Assembly (NCBI GenBank): GCA_943789425.1
Contig: CALSUB010000005.1
Coordinates: 1-64,000, forward strand
DNA length: 64,000 bases
From: an uncultured Luminiphilus sp.
GTDB taxonomy: Bacteria; Pseudomonadota; Gammaproteobacteria; Pseudomonadales; Halieaceae
Direction of reading: 5' to 3'
How positions within the stretch are numbered: position 1 is the first letter of the stretch; each line of letters opens with the position of its first letter. Positions 29,669-37,923 of this stretch are shown piece by piece. The notes beneath the pieces were generated by a model. That model was given only the letters and a program-made list of their open reading frames with translations, searched no databases and was not told the DNA's origin. The translations under genes were made by a program, and so were the position numbers.

Positions 29669-30925
29669 TCAGTTAGGTCGATAATACGGTTTCGTCATTG
29701 TAATTTGGTAGGTCCCAATAATACGCTCTCGAAAGCCTCCCTCACAGTAACTCAGATAATATCGCCACATGCGGATGAATTGGTCATCAAAGCCCATTGC
29801 GCGAACTTGATCAAGCTGCGTGAGGAAAGTGTCGTGCCAATCTTGTAGGGTATCAGCGTAATCGCGAGTGATATCGCGTAAGCCACTGAGTTGCATATCT
29901 GTGACGTTGGCCACCGCATTACTGATGACGTTGAGCGAGGGTAGGCAGCCGCCGGGAAAGATATAGCGCTTGATAAAATCCACTGCGTCTCTGGCTTGTT
30001 CATAGCGTTGATCGGTCATGGTAATCGACTGGATGACGGCTTTGCCGTCTGGTTTTAGCAGCCTGCTCAAGGTGCCAAAGTAGGTGTCATAGAACTGATG
30101 CCCCACCGCCTCAATCATTTCAATCGAGACCAACTTGTCGAACTGACCCTCGAGATCCCGGTAATCATCAAAGAGCACAGTAATGCGGTCCTGTAGCCCG
30201 CGTTTTTCGACTGCCTGCACGGCGTAGTCAAATTGCTCCTTTGAAATAGTGGTGGTGGTGACACGACAGTGATAATGCTCTGCTGCATAGATTGCCATAC
30301 CGCCCCAGCCGGTCCCAATTTCGACGAGGTGATCTTCGGGCTTCAGCTCTAGGTCTTCACAAATGAGTCGCAGCTTGTGCTGAGACGCGGCCGCGAGATC
30401 GCTGTGCGGTGCAGGGAATACGGCGGCGGAGTACATCATGCTGGGGTCGAGGAAGAGTGAAAAAAATTCGTTGCCCAGGTCGTAATGCGCAGCGATATTC
30501 TCCCGCGATCTTGCAGCTGTATTCCTGCGGCCCCAGTGAGTTGTTTTCAAGGCGAGACGGAGGAGCCAATTTTGTTGATCGGACATCGCCTCGAGCATCG
30601 CCATATTACCGCTAAAGGCGCGCGTGACCTCCGTGAGATTGGGGCTACTCCATAGGCCTTCTATGTAGGTCTCCCCCGCTGCGATGGTGCCGCCGGTTAA
30701 AATACGACGGTAAAGGTCAAGATCGTGGACATGCACTTCGGCGTGGGGGCCTGCAGGATCTGTTTTTGACCCAAATAATAGCGTCTCATCTTGCTCTACC
30801 ATCGTCAGCGACCCCACCTGAAGCTTCCCGAGCACTTTAAATATCAGTGTTCTCGCTAATCCCCCCTGTTTTTGCCCAAAGAGCATGGGGAGTTTGGAGA
30901 TGTTTTTAACGCGATACTCGCTCAT
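29669..30925 (-). CDS. Cfa-like SAM-dependent methyltransferase of the sigma-E/ChrR operon
   Basis: 418 residues from ATG 30925 (AAGGA upstream). Cyclopropane-fatty-acyl-phospholipid synthase family: HYDLGNEFFSLFLDPSMMYS, SAM site EIGTGWGGMAIYAAEH, IEMIEAVGHQFYDTYF and IKRYIFPGGCLPS. The conserved YSC Cys of E. coli Cfa (Cys139) is Ala167 here, and the usual His after the last SAM-fold strand is replaced (AVIQSITM). This is a paralogue subgroup found with DUF1365 and flavin oxidase genes. It may methylate membrane acyl chains in response to singlet oxygen, as UfaM does in Rhodobacter furan-fatty-acid synthesis (inference), rather than form cyclopropanes. Confidence 0.87.
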   Translation of the reverse strand: MSEYRVKNISKLPMLFGQKQGGLARTLIFKVLGKLQVGSLTMVEQDETLLFGSKTDPAGPHAEVHVHDLDLYRRILTGGTIAAGETYIEGLWSSPNLTEVTRAFSGNMAMLEAMSDQQNWLLRLALKTTHWGRRNTAARSRENIAAHYDLGNEFFSLFLDPSMMYSAAVFPAPHSDLAAASQHKLRLICEDLELKPEDHLVEIGTGWGGMAIYAAEHYHCRVTTTTISKEQFDYAVQAVEKRGLQDRITVLFDDYRDLEGQFDKLVSIEMIEAVGHQFYDTYFGTLSRLLKPDGKAVIQSITMTDQRYEQARDAVDFIKRYIFPGGCLPSLNVISNAVANVTDMQLSGLRDITRDYADTLQDWHDTFLTQLDQVRAMGFDDQFIRMWRYYLSYCEGGFRERIIGTYQITMTKPYYRPN

Positions 30926-30964
30926 GCGGGTCCTTAGCAAAGATGGTTGATGTTGAGAGTGATT

Positions 30965-31711
30965 TTAATGAGATCTTTTCGGATGAGCATGCAGGCTGAC
31001 GCCTTTCAAAAACAGACGCAAGGCCTCCCAATAGATTGCAATCACCACTTTGATTGTCATAAAGGGGTAGGCAGTGATCGCTTTCATCGCTGAGCGCGCA
31101 TCCAGCGGCGTGGCTGTGAGCGACAGCTGGGCATCAAACACGCGCTGTTCAGCAGCAAACAGGGTAATCTGAATCTGCAGCGCATCATCCGGCGCATTGC
31201 TATGCCAGCGATAGGTCATATTCATCGGGTTAAAAGGGGAGACATAGAGTTCTTTTTCGAACTCTGTGGTGAGCGGTGCGTTGTCATCTGGGACCGGTAA
31301 CACATAGCTATGGCGCTCACCCCAGGGGGTGTTGGTGACCTCTGCAACGAGGTACTGCAGGACCTTATTCTGTTCGCAATAACAGTAGTACACCGCGATG
31401 GGATTGTTTTGGTAACCGAAATAACGCCAGTTAGCGAGTAGGTAAACGGGCCCGGTGTGTCGTTCACCCGTTTCTTCAAAAATACGATCTCGAACGGCCT
31501 CGATGAGGGGCACGTCTGCGGCGCCAAGAAAATCAGTTCTGACAAAACGAGCCGGCGCCCAACGTTTGGTGGACCACAGTGGCAAAGCTTGAGTGAGCTC
31601 GTTGAGCGAACTGAGTTCCACAAAAGGCATGAAGACGCTGTAAGAGAAGGCGTGTTTCTTTGGGGTGTGTCGGGCGTGGTGGAGCGTACCCTTATATAAG
31701 GCTGCTTTCAC
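30965..31711 (-). CDS. DUF1365 family protein
   Basis: 248 residues from GTG 31711, which overlaps the flavin oxidase stop (GTGA); an open frame continues upstream but this start matches family N-termini (KAALYKGTLHHARHTPKKHA). Contains FSYSVFMPFVEL and YFGYQNNPIAVYYCY. DUF1365 proteins regularly sit between an NAD(P)/FAD-binding amine oxidase and a Cfa-like methyltransferase, exactly as here. Biochemical role unknown; a hydrophobic stretch near residues 215-240 suggests membrane association. Confidence 0.9.
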   Translation of the reverse strand: MKAALYKGTLHHARHTPKKHAFSYSVFMPFVELSSLNELTQALPLWSTKRWAPARFVRTDFLGAADVPLIEAVRDRIFEETGERHTGPVYLLANWRYFGYQNNPIAVYYCYCEQNKVLQYLVAEVTNTPWGERHSYVLPVPDDNAPLTTEFEKELYVSPFNPMNMTYRWHSNAPDDALQIQITLFAAEQRVFDAQLSLTATPLDARSAMKAITAYPFMTIKVVIAIYWEALRLFLKGVSLHAHPKRSH

Positions 31712-32994
31712 GCCGCCATCTGGCGAGCGGAGCACAGGCTCTCTGCTACCCGGAGTCCGCTGGCAAGGCCGTCTTCGTGAAAGCCATTTTGCCAATACGC
31801 GCCGCAAAACCACGTGCCATTGTGACCATTAATATCAGCCCAGCGCCGCTGTGCTTGCATGCCGTCTAGCGTGAACTGCGGATGCGCGTAATTGAAGCGC
31901 CCCAAAATACGATGCGGATTAATGGAGGCGGTATCGTTTAAGGTGACACAGAACGTTTCAGGCGCATCAATGCCTTGCAAAATGTTCATGTTGTAAGTGA
32001 CGGTGGCGCGGCCATTTCCCGGTTTTAGTCGGTAGTTCCAGCTAGACCATGCTCGCTGGGTTTTCGGCAGAAGGCGGGTATCGGTGTGCAAAATGACTTC
32101 GTTGTCACGATAAGGCATGGCGCCTAAAACGGCTTTTTCATGATCAGTGGGATCGCCCAGCATTTTCAATGCTTCGTCTGAATGTGTTGCAATGACCACC
32201 TCGTCAAATTCGCGCATTAAGCCGTTAGTAAATTGCACAACAACCGGCTTGCCCGGTGGCCGCAAAATGCGCGACACCGGCATCCGCGTGCGAATAGAAT
32301 CAGCGACGCGCTGCGTCAGTGGAGCGAGATACTCGCGGCTTCCGCCCTCTACAACACGCCACTGCGGGCGGTCTTTTAACGACAAAAGGCCATGGTTGCG
32401 GAAAAAACGAACAAAAAATTCCAGCGGAAAATCTAGCGCATCCTCAGCGTCGGCAGACCAGATAGCTGAGGTCATGGCCAGTAGGTACTGGCGGGCAAAA
32501 TGATCACTGAAACCATTGTTGGAGAGATAATCACCGACGGTCTGGTCCGGTGATAGGCGGCCAGCGTCGAGATCACTCACTGCCAACTTGTTGAAGCGCA
32601 GAATCTCACGAACCATGCCGAGGAAGCTAGGGGAGAGTAGGTTACCGCGTTGCGCAAACAGGGTATTAAGACTATTGCCCGCATATTCCAGACCAGTGGC
32701 TTCGTCGCAAACGGAGAAGCCCATCGACGTGTCGTGAGTGGTGACTCCTAACTCATCAAAAAGTCTGACCAAATTGGGGTAATTCCGATCGTTGTAGACG
32801 ATAAAGCCCGTATCAATTGCGAAACGACGCGCGCCCAGATGCACGTCATAGGTAGCGGTATGTCCACCAATCCGGTCTCGGGCTTCAAAAATATGGACAC
32901 GATGGCCTCGCTTGGCCAGGTGATACGCGCATCCCAGCCCGGAGATGCCCGCTCCAATGACTGCAATATTCACTGCTGACAGAACTCCGGTCAT
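31708..32994 (-). CDS. FAD-dependent amine oxidase/desaturase-like protein
   Basis: 428 residues. N-terminal dinucleotide fold IAVIGAGISGLGCAYHLA with Glu in HIFEARDRIGGH, and C-terminal FAD-binding FCGAYWQNGFHEDGL. Resembles the flavin-containing amine-oxidoreductase/phytoene-desaturase superfamily member that leads DUF1365-Cfa operons. First gene after the sigma-E-type promoter at 33017-33046, so probably induced by the divergent sigma factor. Start ATG 32994; a GTG 24 nt inside is an alternative. Confidence 0.88.
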   Translation of the reverse strand: MTGVLSAVNIAVIGAGISGLGCAYHLAKRGHRVHIFEARDRIGGHTATYDVHLGARRFAIDTGFIVYNDRNYPNLVRLFDELGVTTHDTSMGFSVCDEATGLEYAGNSLNTLFAQRGNLLSPSFLGMVREILRFNKLAVSDLDAGRLSPDQTVGDYLSNNGFSDHFARQYLLAMTSAIWSADAEDALDFPLEFFVRFFRNHGLLSLKDRPQWRVVEGGSREYLAPLTQRVADSIRTRMPVSRILRPPGKPVVVQFTNGLMREFDEVVIATHSDEALKMLGDPTDHEKAVLGAMPYRDNEVILHTDTRLLPKTQRAWSSWNYRLKPGNGRATVTYNMNILQGIDAPETFCVTLNDTASINPHRILGRFNYAHPQFTLDGMQAQRRWADINGHNGTWFCGAYWQNGFHEDGLASGLRVAESLCSARQMAA

Positions 32995-33016
32995 CAGGAT
33001 GAGAAGAAGGTACGAG

Positions 33017-33046
33017 TAGTTACGGGGCGTTCAGAAAGCCGGATCA
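33017..33046 (-). promoter_or_regulatory. Group IV sigma (RpoE-ChrR type) promoter for the flavin oxidase operon
   Basis: Minus-strand TGATCC (33046-33041), an 18-nt spacer, then TAACTA (33022-33017). This matches the -35 TGATCC and TA-rich -10 with 18-nt spacing that I recall for Rhodobacter RpoE. It sits 23 bp before the oxidase ATG, directly beside the sigma gene. No equivalent element was seen in front of the sigma gene itself. Confidence 0.65.
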
Positions 33047-33151
33047 GCGCCGGTGTTAATGAGTTCAATGGCGAAATCTTCTTCTCAATACGGTGTTAAG
33101 GCGGTGCGGCTATGTGTATGCTACGCGAACAAATCGATATTTGAGTGCTAC

Positions 33152-33772
33152 ATGGTGGAGAAAACAACCCAGAGCGCCGCGCCCCCAGCACAGAACAGTG
33201 GCAAGTGGAACGTGCCAACGGGGCGAAGGACCGACGAGTGGAGCCAAGCGCTCGTCTCCGTGGGTGAAAGTCAGGATCGTGCCGCGTTTACGCGATTTTT
33301 CAGGCATTTTGCCCCGCTGATCAAAGCTTTCGCGCTATCGGGCTCGAGCTTATCTGCGACCCACGCTGACGAACTCGTGCAAGAGGTGATGCTGAAGGTT
33401 TGGCAGAAGGCGGGTGGGTTTAATCCGGAGAAGGCCGCTGCTTCGACTTGGGTCTACACCATCGCCCGGAACTGCCGCACGGACATGTTTCGTCGCCTGC
33501 AAAAATTTGACACGCCGCTGGCTTCTGACGACTTTGAACTCGAGAGCGAGGAAGAGGAATCCTTCATCGTCTTACATACACGCCGTGGCTCAGAGCGAGT
33601 GCGAGAACTGATGGGTGAATTACCACCGGATCAGGCGCAAATCTTGGCCAAAGTGTATATGGAAGGAAAGTCGCATTCTGAGGCAGCTGCAGAGCTTGAT
33701 CTCCCGTTGGGTACAGTTAAATCGCGCGTTCGGCTAGCAATACAGAAATTACAGGCCCTGATGGAGGCGTGA
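33152..33772 (+). CDS. ECF sigma factor, RpoE-ChrR group
   Basis: 206 residues from ATG 33152; an in-frame extension to 33053 exists but would add unrelated sequence. Region 2: HFAPLIKAFALSGSS, HADELVQEVMLKVWQKAG, and AASTWVYTIARNCRTDMFR. Region 4: LPPDQAQILAKVYMEGKSHSEA then LPLGTVKSRVRLAIQKL. Followed by an anti-sigma gene with zinc-binding ChrR motifs, so this is the light/singlet-oxygen type of ECF sigma. Likely recognises the divergent TGATCC promoter. Confidence 0.92.
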   Translation: MVEKTTQSAAPPAQNSGKWNVPTGRRTDEWSQALVSVGESQDRAAFTRFFRHFAPLIKAFALSGSSLSATHADELVQEVMLKVWQKAGGFNPEKAAASTWVYTIARNCRTDMFRRLQKFDTPLASDDFELESEEEESFIVLHTRRGSERVRELMGELPPDQAQILAKVYMEGKSHSEAAAELDLPLGTVKSRVRLAIQKLQALMEA

Positions 33773-33884
33773 AGCAGGCTGCTACGCGCTAAAATGTCAC
33801 AGGTTTATTAGCGTTGAGGCGTGAACCATTTGCACAGGCCCTTCGTAGGGTGTAGTACACGAAAATAGTTTGGATTAGTTAATC

Positions 33885-34538
33885 ATGGTGAAACATCATC
33901 CACCTGCCGATTTTTTAACCGAGTATGCCGCCGGCGTGCTCCCAATGGCGCAGTCTGCCTGCGTGGCAGCACATTTGAGCTACTGTCAGCGCTGCCGGCA
34001 CATTGTCGAGCGATTGGAAGACATCGGAGGGGCTCATTTTGAGCAGTTAGACCCACAGCCGGTGGGCGATTCAATGCTGGATCGCGTTTTAGCGCGTCTA
34101 GACGATCCTGAACCCCTGCGATATGCCCGAAGCGAAGCGTCCGATGACAGACTTCCGGGGCTATTGGATCGGCTTATCAACGGTGATTATGCGGATCTTG
34201 CATGGAAGCGCGTGACGCAATCACTGAGTATTAGTTACCTGAAAACCGGCGATCTGGAGCACGAATTCGCACTGTATCGGATCGCTGAAGGCGGAAAGAT
34301 TCCCGAGCACACACATGGTGGCAGTGAAATGACACTGGTATTGAGTGGCGGGTTCTCGGACGAGAGTGGCGAGTATCACCCAGGCGATTTTATTGTCCGA
34401 GAAGGCTGGGATAAGCACACGCCAGTGGCGCTCGAAGGTGAGGAATGTATTTGTTTGGCGGTATTAGATGCTCCATTACGCTTTACGCGCTTGCGACATC
34501 GTTGGTTAAACCCGCTGATAAAGCTAAACGCTGGCTGA
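33885..34538 (+). CDS. chrR: ChrR-type zinc anti-sigma factor (ASD plus cupin)
   Basis: 217 residues. N-terminal zinc anti-sigma domain with His5, His30, Cys34 and Cys37 (HLSYCQRC); C-terminal cupin with His142, His144, Glu148 (HTHGGSE) and His178. These match, offset by one residue, the zinc ligands I recall for Rhodobacter sphaeroides ChrR (H6/H31/C35/C38 and H141/H143/E147/H177). Releases its sigma factor upon singlet oxygen in that organism. A 112-nt gap after the sigma gene is unusual for a sigma/anti-sigma pair and holds a possible promoter (TTGCAC, 17 nt, TAGTAC). Confidence 0.93.
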   Translation: MVKHHPPADFLTEYAAGVLPMAQSACVAAHLSYCQRCRHIVERLEDIGGAHFEQLDPQPVGDSMLDRVLARLDDPEPLRYARSEASDDRLPGLLDRLINGDYADLAWKRVTQSLSISYLKTGDLEHEFALYRIAEGGKIPEHTHGGSEMTLVLSGGFSDESGEYHPGDFIVREGWDKHTPVALEGEECICLAVLDAPLRFTRLRHRWLNPLIKLNAG

Positions 34539-34671
34539 AGGATCCTCACTTGCTTTTATTGGCGCTGATCAAGTGCGCAATGCCTGCGTAGTGAATCCTG
34601 ATAATCAGCCGAGTACAGTTTCAACACAACCGGGACCTTATTGATCCCCAAAAAATCAGGCGAACGTCACT

Positions 34672-35814
34672 ATGCAATTAGTCATACCCCGTGAGACCCA
34701 GCCGGGTGAGAATCGCGTCTCTGCGACCCCGGAGACGGTTAAGAAATTGGTGCGCCTCGGCGCAGAGGTGGTGGTTGAGACGGGGGCCGGCGTCGGTGCC
34801 GGCTTCAGCGACGCTGACTTTGAGGCCGCGGGCGCCAGCATTGGCTCCGATCGAGCGGCATTGCTTGCTAGCGCCGATATGTTGCTCCGATTGCGCAAGC
34901 CAGAGTTAGCGGAGATCAGTCAACTCAAGTCGGGTTGCATTCACGTTTCTTACCTCGACCCCTTTAACGAGAAAGACCTGATAAAAGCGTTTGCCAGTCA
35001 AGGCGTCACCGCGGTCAGTATGGAAATGATTCCGCGTTCTACCCGTAGTCAAAAAATGGACGCGCTCAGCTCGCAGGCAAACTTAGCAGGCTATGTAGCG
35101 GTGACCCTGGCCGCCAATCATATGCCACGCATCATGCCTATGATGATGACACCCGCTGGCACTTTGAAGCCCGCCAAGGTTTTTATCATTGGCGCCGGCG
35201 TGGCGGGCTTACAGGCCATCGCAACTGCCAAGCGCCTGGGCGCTCGTGTTACGGCTTTTGATACGCGCCCGGTCGTGGCAGAGCAGGTGCAATCATTGGG
35301 CGCTAAGTTCCTTGAGATTGACCTCGGTGACACCGGCCAAACGCAAGATGGATACGCAAAAGAGCTCACCCCCGAGCAAGTTGCGATGCAACAGCAGGCC
35401 CAAAAAGCCGTGATTGCCGACTCTGATGTTGTGATTACCACCGCGCAAGTGTTCGGGCGCAAGCCGCCGGTATTGGTCACTCAGGACATGGTAGAGGGCA
35501 TGGCGCCGGGCTCTGTAATAGTCGACATGGCAGCTGAAACGGGCGGCAATGTCGAAGGTTCCGCGCCTGACGAGGTGGTGGATCTGAATGGTGTCACCAT
35601 CGTGGGGACCGCCAATTTGGCCAATCTCGCACCGCGCGACGCCACGCAGATGTACGCCAGCAACATGTTTAACCTAGTTGAAGACACTTGGGACACCGAG
35701 ACCAAGCAGTTCGTGCTTGATTTGGAGAACGACATTCTTCCCGGTTGCGTGATTACGCACGGGGGTGCAGTGGTGCATCCGACGATCAAAGACATTATTG
35801 AGGGGGGCAACTGA
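34672..35814 (+). CDS. pntA: NAD(P) transhydrogenase subunit alpha part 1 (NAD-binding domain I)
   Basis: Hydrophilic NAD(H)-binding domain of the proton-translocating transhydrogenase, 380 residues. Alanine-dehydrogenase-like fold with VIPRETQPGENRVSATPET, KMDALSSQANLAGY, and Rossmann GAGVAGLQAIATAKRLGA. In this organism the alpha subunit is split into two genes (PntAA/PntAB), unlike the single E. coli pntA. Ends 1 nt before the next gene. Confidence 0.96.
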   Translation: MQLVIPRETQPGENRVSATPETVKKLVRLGAEVVVETGAGVGAGFSDADFEAAGASIGSDRAALLASADMLLRLRKPELAEISQLKSGCIHVSYLDPFNEKDLIKAFASQGVTAVSMEMIPRSTRSQKMDALSSQANLAGYVAVTLAANHMPRIMPMMMTPAGTLKPAKVFIIGAGVAGLQAIATAKRLGARVTAFDTRPVVAEQVQSLGAKFLEIDLGDTGQTQDGYAKELTPEQVAMQQQAQKAVIADSDVVITTAQVFGRKPPVLVTQDMVEGMAPGSVIVDMAAETGGNVEGSAPDEVVDLNGVTIVGTANLANLAPRDATQMYASNMFNLVEDTWDTETKQFVLDLENDILPGCVITHGGAVVHPTIKDIIEGGN

Positions 35815-35815
35815 T

Positions 35816-36100
35816 ATGTCCGGTGCAGAGTATTTGTTGTTCATTTTGATGTTGTCGATCTTCCTCGGCTTCGAGCTGATTAATAAGGTGCCAGCGACCT
35901 TGCACACCCCGCTGATGTCTGGGGCTAACGCCGTTTCGGGCATTACGGTAGTGGGCGCAATCTCCCTAGCAGGGACGGGCAGCGAAACCATGGCGATGTG
36001 GTTGGGCGTCGGTGCGGTGACCTTGGCCAGTATCAATGTAGTGGGCGGGTATTTAGTGACCGACCGCATGCTTGGCTTCTTCAAGAAGAAGGAGGGCTGA
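35816..36100 (+). CDS. pntAB: NAD(P) transhydrogenase subunit alpha part 2 (membrane)
   Basis: 94-residue membrane piece of domain II with three hydrophobic helices (about 6-24, 34-58, 62-82). Conserved HTPLMSGANAVSGITVVGA. ATG 35816 follows the pntA TGA by one base; a longer frame from 35765 is not used. Forms the proton channel with PntB. Confidence 0.94.
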   Translation: MSGAEYLLFILMLSIFLGFELINKVPATLHTPLMSGANAVSGITVVGAISLAGTGSETMAMWLGVGAVTLASINVVGGYLVTDRMLGFFKKKEG

Positions 36101-36102
36101 TC

Positions 36103-37461
36103 ATGTCGACCGAATTGATTACTCAACTGGGATACGTGGTTGCGTCAGGGCTTTTCATTTTTGGCTTGAAGATGCTGGGTTCACCAGCAACGGCGCGGCG
36201 CGGCAATATGTTTTCGGCGCTTGGCATGCTGGTCGCCATCGTGGCTGCCTTGCTGGACCAAGGCATCGTTGATTTCACTTGGATTGTAGCGGGTATGTTG
36301 GTGGGCGGCGCCATTGGTGCGGTTGCCGCGCGGGCCGTTGCGATGACCTCAATGCCCGAGATGGTGGCGTTATTCAATGGTCTCGGCGGTGCTGCGTCAT
36401 TGTTGGTGGGTTGGTCTGCGTTGTCACCTGATTCAGGTACGATCACATTGGTCACCATTGTCCTGTCAATTTTGATCGGTGGCGTCACCCTGACAGGGTC
36501 GCTGATCGCCTACGGTAAGTTGTCAGAAAAGATCGGCAGCGGCGCGATTACCTTTTCTGGCCAGCAAATCGTTAATTCGCTTGTGGTAATCGGTATTTTG
36601 GGTGGTGCAGTCATGTTTTGCCTGAACCCAACCGATCCCAATTGGCTCTACTTAGTCATAGGCCTGGCCTTGCTCTTTGGCATCATGGCGGTAATCCCCA
36701 TCGGTGGCGCCGATATGCCAGTGGTGATATCGCTACTGAACTCCTACTCCGGCTTGGCGGCGTGCGCGGCGGGATTCGCCATTAACAACAACGCTCTGAT
36801 TGTGGCAGGGTCCTTGGTTGGCGCCTCGGGCATCATTCTGACTCAGATTATGTGTAAGGCGATGAATCGCTCGCTGTCCAATGTCTTGTTCTCAGGCTTT
36901 GCCAGCGTCTCCAATGAGGAAACAGTGGTCGAGGGTGAGATCAAACCCATCACCGCAGACGATGCGTACTACGTCCTTGAGGCGGCGACCAATGTGGCGA
37001 TTATTCCTGGCTACGGCATGGCAGTTGCGCAAGCGCAACACGTTGTGAAAGAACTCACCGAGCTGTTGGAAAAGAATGGCTGTGAGGTCAACTTTGGAAT
37101 TCACCCCGTCGCGGGTCGCATGCCCGGGCACATGAACGTGCTGCTGGCCGAGGCAGACGTACCTTATGACCAGTTGCTGGAGATGGACGAAATCAATCCT
37201 CGAATGGAAACGGTGGATGTGGCGATAGTGATTGGTGCCAACGATGTGGTGAATCCAGCGGCTCGCGAAGTGGAGTCCTCGCCGATTTATGGGATGCCAG
37301 TGATCAATGTCGCCGACGCACGAACGGTTTTTGTGTTGAAGCGATCGATGGCATCAGGATTTGCTGGCATCGAGAACCCGCTGTTCTACAAAGAGAACAC
37401 GCGCATGCTCTTTGGCGATGCCAAGGAAAGTATTGCGACCTTGGTCCGAGAGTTCAGTTAA
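36103..37461 (+). CDS. pntB: NAD(P) transhydrogenase subunit beta PntB
   Basis: 452 residues: N-terminal membrane domain with about nine helices, then the NADP(H)-binding domain III with GYGMAVAQAQHVVKEL, HPVAGRMPGHMNVLLAEA, and GANDVVNPAA. Start ATG 36103 lies 2 nt after the pntAB stop. The complex uses the proton gradient to make NADPH from NADH. Followed by a strong terminator. Confidence 0.97.
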   Translation: MSTELITQLGYVVASGLFIFGLKMLGSPATARRGNMFSALGMLVAIVAALLDQGIVDFTWIVAGMLVGGAIGAVAARAVAMTSMPEMVALFNGLGGAASLLVGWSALSPDSGTITLVTIVLSILIGGVTLTGSLIAYGKLSEKIGSGAITFSGQQIVNSLVVIGILGGAVMFCLNPTDPNWLYLVIGLALLFGIMAVIPIGGADMPVVISLLNSYSGLAACAAGFAINNNALIVAGSLVGASGIILTQIMCKAMNRSLSNVLFSGFASVSNEETVVEGEIKPITADDAYYVLEAATNVAIIPGYGMAVAQAQHVVKELTELLEKNGCEVNFGIHPVAGRMPGHMNVLLAEADVPYDQLLEMDEINPRMETVDVAIVIGANDVVNPAAREVESSPIYGMPVINVADARTVFVLKRSMASGFAGIENPLFYKENTRMLFGDAKESIATLVREFS

Positions 37462-37479
37462 TTTCAACTAAACGCCGAG

Positions 37480-37506
37480 AACCCCGCTTCAAGCGGGGTT
37501 TTTTTT
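37480..37506 (+). terminator. Intrinsic terminator of the pnt operon
   Basis: GC-rich stem AACCCCGC / GCGGGGTT with a short loop, followed by eight T (37499-37506). Lies 19 bp after the pntB stop. Confidence 0.92.
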
Positions 37507-37629
37507 GTCCTGATTTTTTTACCCCCTGAATAGTGCTAAATCAGGATCGACTGCCTATGAGCCGCTCAACCCTTTTTGGGGTGTCAGGCCGCCGTCAATC
37601 AGCACAGCCTCCCTTGTATTTGAGTCGCT

Positions 37630-37818
37630 GTGATAGCGTCAGGTCAGGCGTTACGTGGGGGAAGTTGTCTTAAGGACGGCCCGTTGAAGAAGGCCCCGTT
37701 GAAGAAGGCCCCGTTGAAGAAGGCCCCGTTGAAGAAGGCCTTGTTGAAGACGGTACCGCAGAAGCAGGTTCCGCAGAGAAGCGTGCCAAGACAAAAGGCG
37801 CATGAGGAGGGGGGATAA
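37630..37818 (+). CDS. Possible small lysine-rich repeat ORF, doubtful
   Basis: 62-codon frame from GTG 37630, no clear ribosome site. Encodes four tandem PLKKA pentapeptides plus decayed copies, resembling low-complexity histone-H1-like tails, but such a composition follows automatically from the DNA repeat. The minus strand is also open across it in more than one frame. Listed because a highly basic repeat peptide could bind nucleic acid; I favour non-coding. Confidence 0.15.
   Translation: MIASGQALRGGSCLKDGPLKKAPLKKAPLKKAPLKKALLKTVPQKQVPQRSVPRQKAHEEGG
37681..37770 (+). repeat. Tandem 15-bp repeat (CCGTTGAAGAAGGCC)
   Basis: Four perfect head-to-tail copies at 37681-37695, 37696-37710, 37711-37725 and 37726-37740, then two degenerate ones (TTGTTGAAGACGGTA and CCGCAGAAGCAGGTT). 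The unit is a multiple of three, so copy-number change keeps any reading frame. In the plus strand it can encode PLKKA or EEGPV; the third frame has stops. Confidence 0.95.
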
Positions 37819-37923
37819 CGCACTCATTTTGGTCGACCGCTTTGAGCAGCGCGGCCTCAAGCCCGTTTATTGCCGATCCTAGCAATGTCGGGCGATCGGG
37901 GGCTGTTGGTAAGCGCCGTTTAG

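Larger units (their letters stand above)
37507..37923. other. Intergenic region carrying a 15-bp minisatellite
   Basis: 417 bp between the pnt terminator and the ABC exporter stop. Apart from the tandem repeat, it contains only short frames without ribosome sites. One runs 37557-37673 and stops immediately before the repeat in the frame that would read EEGPV; another, 37630-37818, reads PLKKA. No recognisable protein family. Confidence 0.5.

Noticed and set aside
34642-34671. TGATCC upstream of pntA as a sigma-E promoter
   Set aside because: At 18-nt spacing the -10 position reads GTCACT and would end on the base before the pntA ATG, leaving no leader; not credible.
37681-37770. Possible CRISPR-like array
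   Set aside because: Units are 15 bp and directly abutting with no spacers, and there are no cas genes; a plain tandem repeat.
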